Shown here one piece after another: positions 61,901 through 64,000 of a stretch of DNA of 64,000 nt. The notes below the pieces were generated by a model, which ran no database searches, had not been told where the DNA came from, and saw nothing but the letters and a program-made list of their open reading frames with translations. The position numbers and the translations under genes are program-made. The stretch is from Strongylocentrotus purpuratus. Its lineage: Eukaryota; Echinodermata; Echinoidea; Camarodonta; Strongylocentrotidae. The stretch is from positions 372,001 to 436,000 of the forward strand of contig NW_022145553.1 of the NCBI RefSeq assembly GCF_000002235.5, given 5' to 3'. Positions within the stretch are counted from its first letter, which is position 1; each line of letters starts with the position of its first letter.

Positions 61901-63548
61901 TTTCATTGCAAGGCTACCCCTTTACATGTACCTTTGAGATTTATTTCATGCTACTTGATTTTCGTAGCATGCCTTTGACTGTATCTCGTCATTGCTATTT
62001 TTTCAGATTCCAGTTCCGCTCACAGAAGAGCAAGAGAAAGAAAAGGCAGCCAAACAATCAGAAAGGAAGAGGAATGCAAGGAAAGCAAAGCGTTTGAAGG
62101 AAAAGGTAACACTTCTATCCGTAGCCTTAGAGATTTCTCAGAGTTTTTTTCACTTTTCCTTGATGTGTTTTCTCAACTGCTGCACTTTTTTACACAGTGC
62201 AGAACAGAGGTGTTTCTTCAATCAATATTGAATTTATTCTATTTGATTTTACAGTGTTAATCAATTTAAGGTTTAATTTTTTATATGAATTTTTATAAGA
62301 ATAGAAATGGGTTATTATGCAAAGCCATTGTGTTACACAGAGCCCATCCTTCAATTGTTGGGTGTTGTTTTTGTGCAAAAAAGGATGTGTGGTAAAGAAG
62401 CAACCGTGCACAGAGGTAAAGAAAGCAATCAAAGTGTTAATGTGTTTTCTTACTGACTGACAGGAGCAAAAGGAAGTTAAAGAAGCTGAGAGGAAAGAGA
62501 ACGAGAAGAAGGAATGGTATGCAAACCTGAGTGAAAGAGAGAAGAGAGCTCTGGCCGCTGAGAAGAGATTCGCTCAACAAGTAACTCCAACATCTGACAT
62601 GCAGTGAGTATAGAAGCAGCTGAATCTAAGATCTAAATGTAGAAAGCTTTAACCACTGGGCCCCATTGCATAAAACTTACCATTGATGGTAACTTTGCCA
62701 TTGATGGAAACTACTATGGTAACAGGGCTCAACAGCCAATCAAAATCAAGGTTTATATGGTTTCCATTGATGGCAAAGTTACCATCAATGGTAAGTTTTG
62801 TGCAACTGGACCCTGATCCTGTGTCATAAAACTGAATGTGTACTCTGTACAGTCAAAATTCATTTTAAGAATTAAACTTTAGAAATCAAGGAGTGTACAT
62901 AATTACACTAAAACTTGCTACATCAGAGCTCATGAGTGGTAGAATGTGAAGAATTGGGCCTGGAAAGCTTGCTTCATTACCATTAGAGGATTTTACAAAT
63001 GTTTATTTACTTTATTATAATAATGTTTCACTTTAGTATACTGTACACAAAGAATACTGCATTTTCGCTAGAATAGTGAGTGGATAGATGTTCCATAGGG
63101 TAGCTTAGCTAATAATGTAGTGGCATGAAAAAGATGCGTCTGAAACTCTAAGGCGTAATAGGTGGTGATGTTTATTAATTAAAATTTCCTTTTTGACACA
63201 TCTAAACAAAATTTTAATTAACATTAAGCCTAATCGAGATAGGACATGTATTTTAATACCATTTCAATATCCTAATGATCTGGTTCTACGCAAATTTTAA
63301 AAAAATCATGATTTTCAACAATAATGCATTGTATGTACTGGAAACGTCTTTTCGTTCTACTCCATTTCGCTAAGCTACCTAATAAAAAGAGTGATAATTG
63401 GAAAGATAATCCATTTGTGATTAAATTGTGACACAGGAGGTGCTGGACTTGTGGCTCTTCACTTGCTGGGAAGGCTCCCTTTTCTTACATGGATTTCAAG
63501 TTCTGCTCGATGCCTTGCCTGAAGAAACACAAGCAACAGCCAAAGTAA
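48610..63548 (+). CDS. ANKZF1: ANKZF1 (Vms1-type) peptidyl-tRNA hydrolase, 14 coding exons, 912 aa predicted
   Basis: In animals and yeast ANKZF1/Vms1 releases stalled nascent chains from 60S-bound tRNA in ribosome quality control and works with p97/VCP at ribosomes and mitochondria. Coding exons: 48610-48766, 49204-49280, 49803-49899, 50408-50676, 55030-55145, 55647-55745, 56376-56647, 57778-57939, 58411-58704, 59576-60308, 61120-61231, 62007-62105, 62464-62603, 63437-63548. All junctions are GT-AG, phases agree, and the sum is 2739 nt. Visible parts: C2H2 finger (C65, C68, H81, H87), acidic linker (112-180), VLRF1 domain (~190-360) with GTVQ catalytic Gln261, charged linker, ankyrin repeat (~726-759), coiled region (~797-850), VIM RX5AAX2R (R854 to R864), treble clef (C878, C881, C899, C903). 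Human ANKZF1 is 726 aa; the excess lies in linkers. Start chosen at the first in-frame ATG after the exon's acceptor. The exon 9 acceptor is uncertain. Confidence 0.93.
48952..48990. repeat. CT-rich microsatellite in intron 1
   Basis: A short (CT)n and CTTT run within intron 1. Confidence 0.8.
49204..49280 (+). CDS. ANKZF1: ANKZF1 exon 2: first half of C2H2 finger
   Basis: Encodes [20 protein letters not shown] and the start of the finger. The two zinc cysteines are residues 65 and 68. Acceptor CAG ends at 49203, donor GTAATT starts at 49281, ends in phase 0. The human protein has FCSTCDQTF at the same place. Confidence 0.92.
49442..49474. repeat. Poly-G tract of 33 bases in intron 2
   Basis: An uninterrupted run of 33 G on the coding strand of ANKZF1. 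In RNA it could form G-quadruplex structure. The exact length may be affected by sequencing error. Confidence 0.9.
49803..49899 (+). CDS. ANKZF1: ANKZF1 exon 3: second half of C2H2 finger
   Basis: Encodes [19 protein letters not shown], with zinc histidines 81 and 87. The [14 protein letters not shown] block is nearly invariant in ANKZF1 proteins, which makes this the strongest single identifier of the gene. Donor GTAGGT; phase 1. Confidence 0.95.
50408..50676 (+). CDS. ANKZF1: ANKZF1 exon 4: acidic linker and start of VLRF1
   Basis: Encodes [20 protein letters not shown], matching the human LSSISGSEDSDS segment, then a basic-acidic low-complexity linker and [13 protein letters not shown], the first strand of the VLRF1 domain. 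Donor GTGAGA follows 50676. The next intron hosts the antisense LINE. Confidence 0.93.
51022..52030 (-). pseudogene. LINE C-terminal region (RT palm, thumb, C2HC finger) in broken frames
   Basis: Pieces in order on the minus strand: [11 protein letters not shown] (about 52000), [14 protein letters not shown] and [10 protein letters not shown] (51650-51900), [29 protein letters not shown] and [18 protein letters not shown] (51350-51650), a Gln-rich run and [20 protein letters not shown] followed by C (51025-51180). The finger is C-x2-C-x12-H-x3-C. Each step is in a different frame from its neighbour. Confidence 0.85.
52038..54293 (-). pseudogene. LINE endonuclease-reverse transcriptase ORF, 5' part (751 codons open)
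   Basis: Encodes endonuclease motifs [28 protein letters not shown] and [11 protein letters not shown] in roughly the first 290 residues. RT motifs follow: [57 protein letters not shown] and [16 protein letters not shown]. The frame is lost before the FADD box; [11 protein letters not shown] appears in another frame at about 51995-52030. It starts at an ATG but the true start could differ. A relic of a mobile element inside the host gene's intron. Confidence 0.88.
55030..55145 (+). CDS. ANKZF1: ANKZF1 exon 5: VLRF1 domain
   Basis: Encodes [20 protein letters not shown] and [13 protein letters not shown], matching the human VVLMAAAGHFAGAIFQG stretch. Phase 0 start, phase 2 end; donor GTAAGT. 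Confidence 0.94.
55647..55745 (+). CDS. ANKZF1: ANKZF1 exon 6: catalytic loop
   Basis: Encodes [20 protein letters not shown] followed by SVRDSQG. The GTVQ glutamine (residue 261 here) lines up with human ANKZF1 Gln246 in RGTAQG, the release-factor-like catalytic residue. The [15 protein letters not shown] block is identical to the human one. Confidence 0.97.
55877..56088. repeat. AG-rich microsatellite and poly-G tract in intron 6
   Basis: A run of (AG)n at about 55920-55957 is followed by GGGGGAGGGGG-type sequence near 56065-56088. The Ser/Leu-rich minus-strand reading frames here come from the repeat. Confidence 0.9.
56376..56647 (+). CDS. ANKZF1: ANKZF1 exon 7: C-terminal half of VLRF1
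   Basis: Encodes [20 protein letters not shown], then [34 protein letters not shown] and ATIESH. Human counterparts are AGANLRRYNEATLYKDVRDL and DIPLATRRPTFQELQRV. Phase 2 to phase 1; donor GTAGGT. Confidence 0.96.
56797..56819. repeat. (TG)n microsatellite in intron 7
   Basis: About 11 TG dinucleotides following ATGATTTG. Confidence 0.85.
57170..57255. repeat. Short interspersed repeat with AAAGCGCTTT palindrome
   Basis: ATAATAATAATAATAGC leads into TTATATAGCGCTTTTC, and ~25 bp on TCAAAGCGCTTTACA follows. This combination is recalled as a widespread short repeat in aquatic animal genomes; the family is not assigned here. Confidence 0.4.
57460..57700 (-). mobile_element. LINE 3'-end fragment in intron 7
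   Basis: On the minus strand it ends GGTAAATAAATCAAATCAAA, the tandem-pentamer style of 3' tail seen in CR1-like LINEs. No coding part remains. The upstream limit is unclear. Confidence 0.4.
57778..57939 (+). CDS. ANKZF1: ANKZF1 exon 8: charged linker
   Basis: Encodes [20 protein letters not shown] and a Lys/Glu-rich segment ending [15 protein letters not shown]. Phase 1 at both ends, acceptor AACAG, donor GTTAGG. There is no defined domain; the position corresponds to the variable linker after VLRF1. Confidence 0.85.
58411..58704 (+). CDS. ANKZF1: ANKZF1 exon 9: acidic and Lys-rich linker (5' edge uncertain)
   Basis: Encodes an acidic stretch ([19 protein letters not shown]) then [14 protein letters not shown], like human LPKRRRRKRNKKEK. 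The acceptor at 58410 (TTTAG) and one at 58506 (CCAAAG) both keep phase 1. Residues between them ([12 protein letters not shown]) look like a translated pyrimidine tract, so the true exon may start at 58507, giving an 880 aa protein. Confidence 0.75.
58788..59056. mobile_element. TTAA-flanked MITE (piggyBac-like) in intron 9
   Basis: It starts TTAA then AGGGAGTGT and ends ACACTCCCT then TTAA, so the inverted repeat is bounded by TTAA on both sides, the target preferred by piggyBac-type transposases. About 265 bp, non-coding, relatively GC-rich inside compared with the flanking intron. Confidence 0.7.
59576..60308 (+). CDS. ANKZF1: ANKZF1 exon 10: long linker and ankyrin repeat
   Basis: The largest exon. 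It starts [20 protein letters not shown], like human LWNALLAACRAGDVGVL. A ~165-residue Ser/Asp/Asn-rich linker follows, with a 12 bp tandem duplication giving [10 protein letters not shown]. It ends with [20 protein letters not shown] and [11 protein letters not shown], an ankyrin repeat. The expanded linker explains much of the length excess over the human protein. Donor GTAAGC. Confidence 0.95.
60309..61119 (+). other. ANKZF1: ANKZF1 intron 10, nothing further seen
   Basis: An ordinary AT-rich intron of 811 bp with GTAAGC donor and TTTAG acceptor; no repeat or alternative exon was recognised. Confidence 0.6.
61120..61231 (+). CDS. ANKZF1: ANKZF1 exon 11: post-ankyrin segment
   Basis: Encodes [20 protein letters not shown] followed by DYERAQ, matching human STRNEFRRFMEKNPDAYDYN. 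Phase 2 to phase 0; donor GTAAGC. Confidence 0.95.
61490..61692 (+). pseudogene. LINE C-terminal remnant in intron 11
   Basis: Translation gives [20 protein letters not shown] then [19 protein letters not shown], and after a frame change [17 protein letters not shown] to a stop near 61692. CxCGxxQTMxHxxxCP is a C-terminal signature of a group of non-LTR retrotransposons. The fragment is short and frameshifted; the remnant may begin nearer 61260. Confidence 0.6.
62007..62105 (+). CDS. ANKZF1: ANKZF1 exon 12: start of coiled region
   Basis: Encodes [20 protein letters not shown] and a Lys/Arg/Glu-rich helix, parallel to human VPGPLTPEMEARQATRKREQ. Thirty-three whole codons, phase 0 at both ends. 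Confidence 0.95.
62464..62603 (+). CDS. ANKZF1: ANKZF1 exon 13: p97/VCP-interacting motif
   Basis: Encodes a charged helix and then [29 protein letters not shown] fits the VIM consensus RX5AAX2R exactly, the motif by which ANKZF1/Vms1 binds the p97/VCP N-domain. The human equivalent is [18 protein letters not shown]. Donor GTGAGT, phase 2. Confidence 0.96.
62655..62815. mobile_element. MITE with ~55-bp terminal inverted repeats in intron 13
   Basis: The left arm contains CATAAAACTTACCATTGATG then GTAACTTTGCCATTGATGG. The right arm is its inverted copy, CCATTGATGGCAAAGTTACC then ATCAATGGTAAGTTTTGTG. Outer ends GGGCCCCATTGC and GCAACTGGACCC also pair. The ~50 bp between the arms is non-coding. 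Confidence 0.75.
63437..63548 (+). CDS. ANKZF1: ANKZF1 exon 14: C-terminal treble clef and stop
   Basis: Encodes [20 protein letters not shown] then [17 protein letters not shown] and TAA at 63546-63548. Four cysteines (878, 881, 899, 903) form the Vms1-associating treble-clef zinc site; human has RCWSCGASLQG and FSFCSTRCLQDH. Confidence 0.96.
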
Positions 63549-63668
63549 CAAAACCACCAATTCAAGAAATGATGCTGATAGTAATATGTCTTTGACTCCA
63601 ACTGTTCATCACATGGAATATTGTTTGCAACGGGTTGCTGTTTTAGGTGACATGGCTACAACATGTTG

Positions 63669-63674
63669 AATAAA
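63669..63674 (+). terminator. ANKZF1: ANKZF1 polyadenylation signal AATAAA
   Basis: Canonical AATAAA 121 nt past the stop codon. This gives a short 3' UTR if used. No further gene is seen from here to the window end. Confidence 0.7.
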
Positions 63675-63699
63675 TTTGTCAGGGACTGAATATTCAGAA

Positions 63700-64000
63700 T
63701 GTATCATTAATGTACATTAATATGTGCATTAATTTATTCATCCTATTTCAATCATGAGTTTAAATTATTAGAAACTGTATTCTAGTCTTATTTAGGAAAT
63801 AGTTAAACCATTTGTGTGCTTTCACTTAATTTTAGAAATTAATGTAGCCAGTAAAAAAGCCATTTCAGGATATTTTGTACTTTTCCTCCTTTTTTGCTCA
63901 AAGACTAATATGGTACATTTCATTTTATGCACCTCATTGAATGGTGCCTTCCATGGTGATCGTAGAAACATGAATCTCTTTATTTTTTTAGAGTACTTTA
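63700..64000. other. Downstream flank of ANKZF1
   Basis: AT-rich DNA with no gene, RNA or repeat recognised. Confidence 0.5.

Noticed and set aside
1-64000. tRNA, rRNA or snRNA genes
   Set aside because: No convincing cloverleaf with A/B boxes, rRNA core or snRNA motif was recognised by eye.

Overview
The window is animal nuclear DNA, most likely from an echinoderm such as a sea urchin or a close deuterostome relative. It holds one spliced gene with short exons, GT-AG introns and an AATAAA signal. It is dense in hAT-, piggyBac- and TA-type inverted-repeat elements, non-LTR retrotransposons and long C/G and CT tracts. The species call is inference; the animal call is firm.

Layout: (1) 1-34476 is a single hierarchical satellite array that continues beyond the left edge. 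Its monomer is 93 bp. Runs of roughly 2-9 monomers alternate with about 53 palindromic junctions of ~213 bp (two ~90 bp inverted arms around a ~32 bp linker). These combine into higher-order repeats of 2042 bp and into duplicated blocks about 1.5, 2.5, 5.0, 7.8 and 16.1 kb apart. The many long minus-strand reading frames here are by-products of a stop-free 93 bp period. (2) About 35.5-44.4 kb is one decayed plus-strand LINE of the Jockey/CR1 group. It is split by three DNA transposons: a 417 bp hAT MITE (37132-37548), a 1796 bp TA-flanked TIR element with an internal ~40 bp minisatellite (38301-40096), and a 3013 bp hAT-type element carrying ~17 copies of a ~117 bp repeat (40695-43707). (3) 44.4-48.1 kb is intergenic, with MITE-like palindromes and a CT-rich microsatellite. 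(4) 48.1 kb to ~63.7 kb is the plus-strand ANKZF1 (Vms1-type peptidyl-tRNA hydrolase) gene. Its 14 coding exons join in frame to a predicted 912-residue protein. Intron 4 contains a 3870 bp antisense RTE-like LINE with a perfect 13 bp target-site duplication. Other introns hold a TTAA-flanked MITE, a ~55 bp TIR MITE and LINE 3' remnants.

Functionally the only host gene is ANKZF1, a ribosome-quality-control factor. The sequence preserves its C2H2 finger, the VLRF1 release-factor-like domain with the catalytic glutamine, an ankyrin repeat, the p97/VCP-interacting motif and the C-terminal treble clef. The rest is repeat biology: four different inverted-repeat elements or arrays carry internal tandem repeats, so the window captures several stages at which transposons may become satellite DNA.
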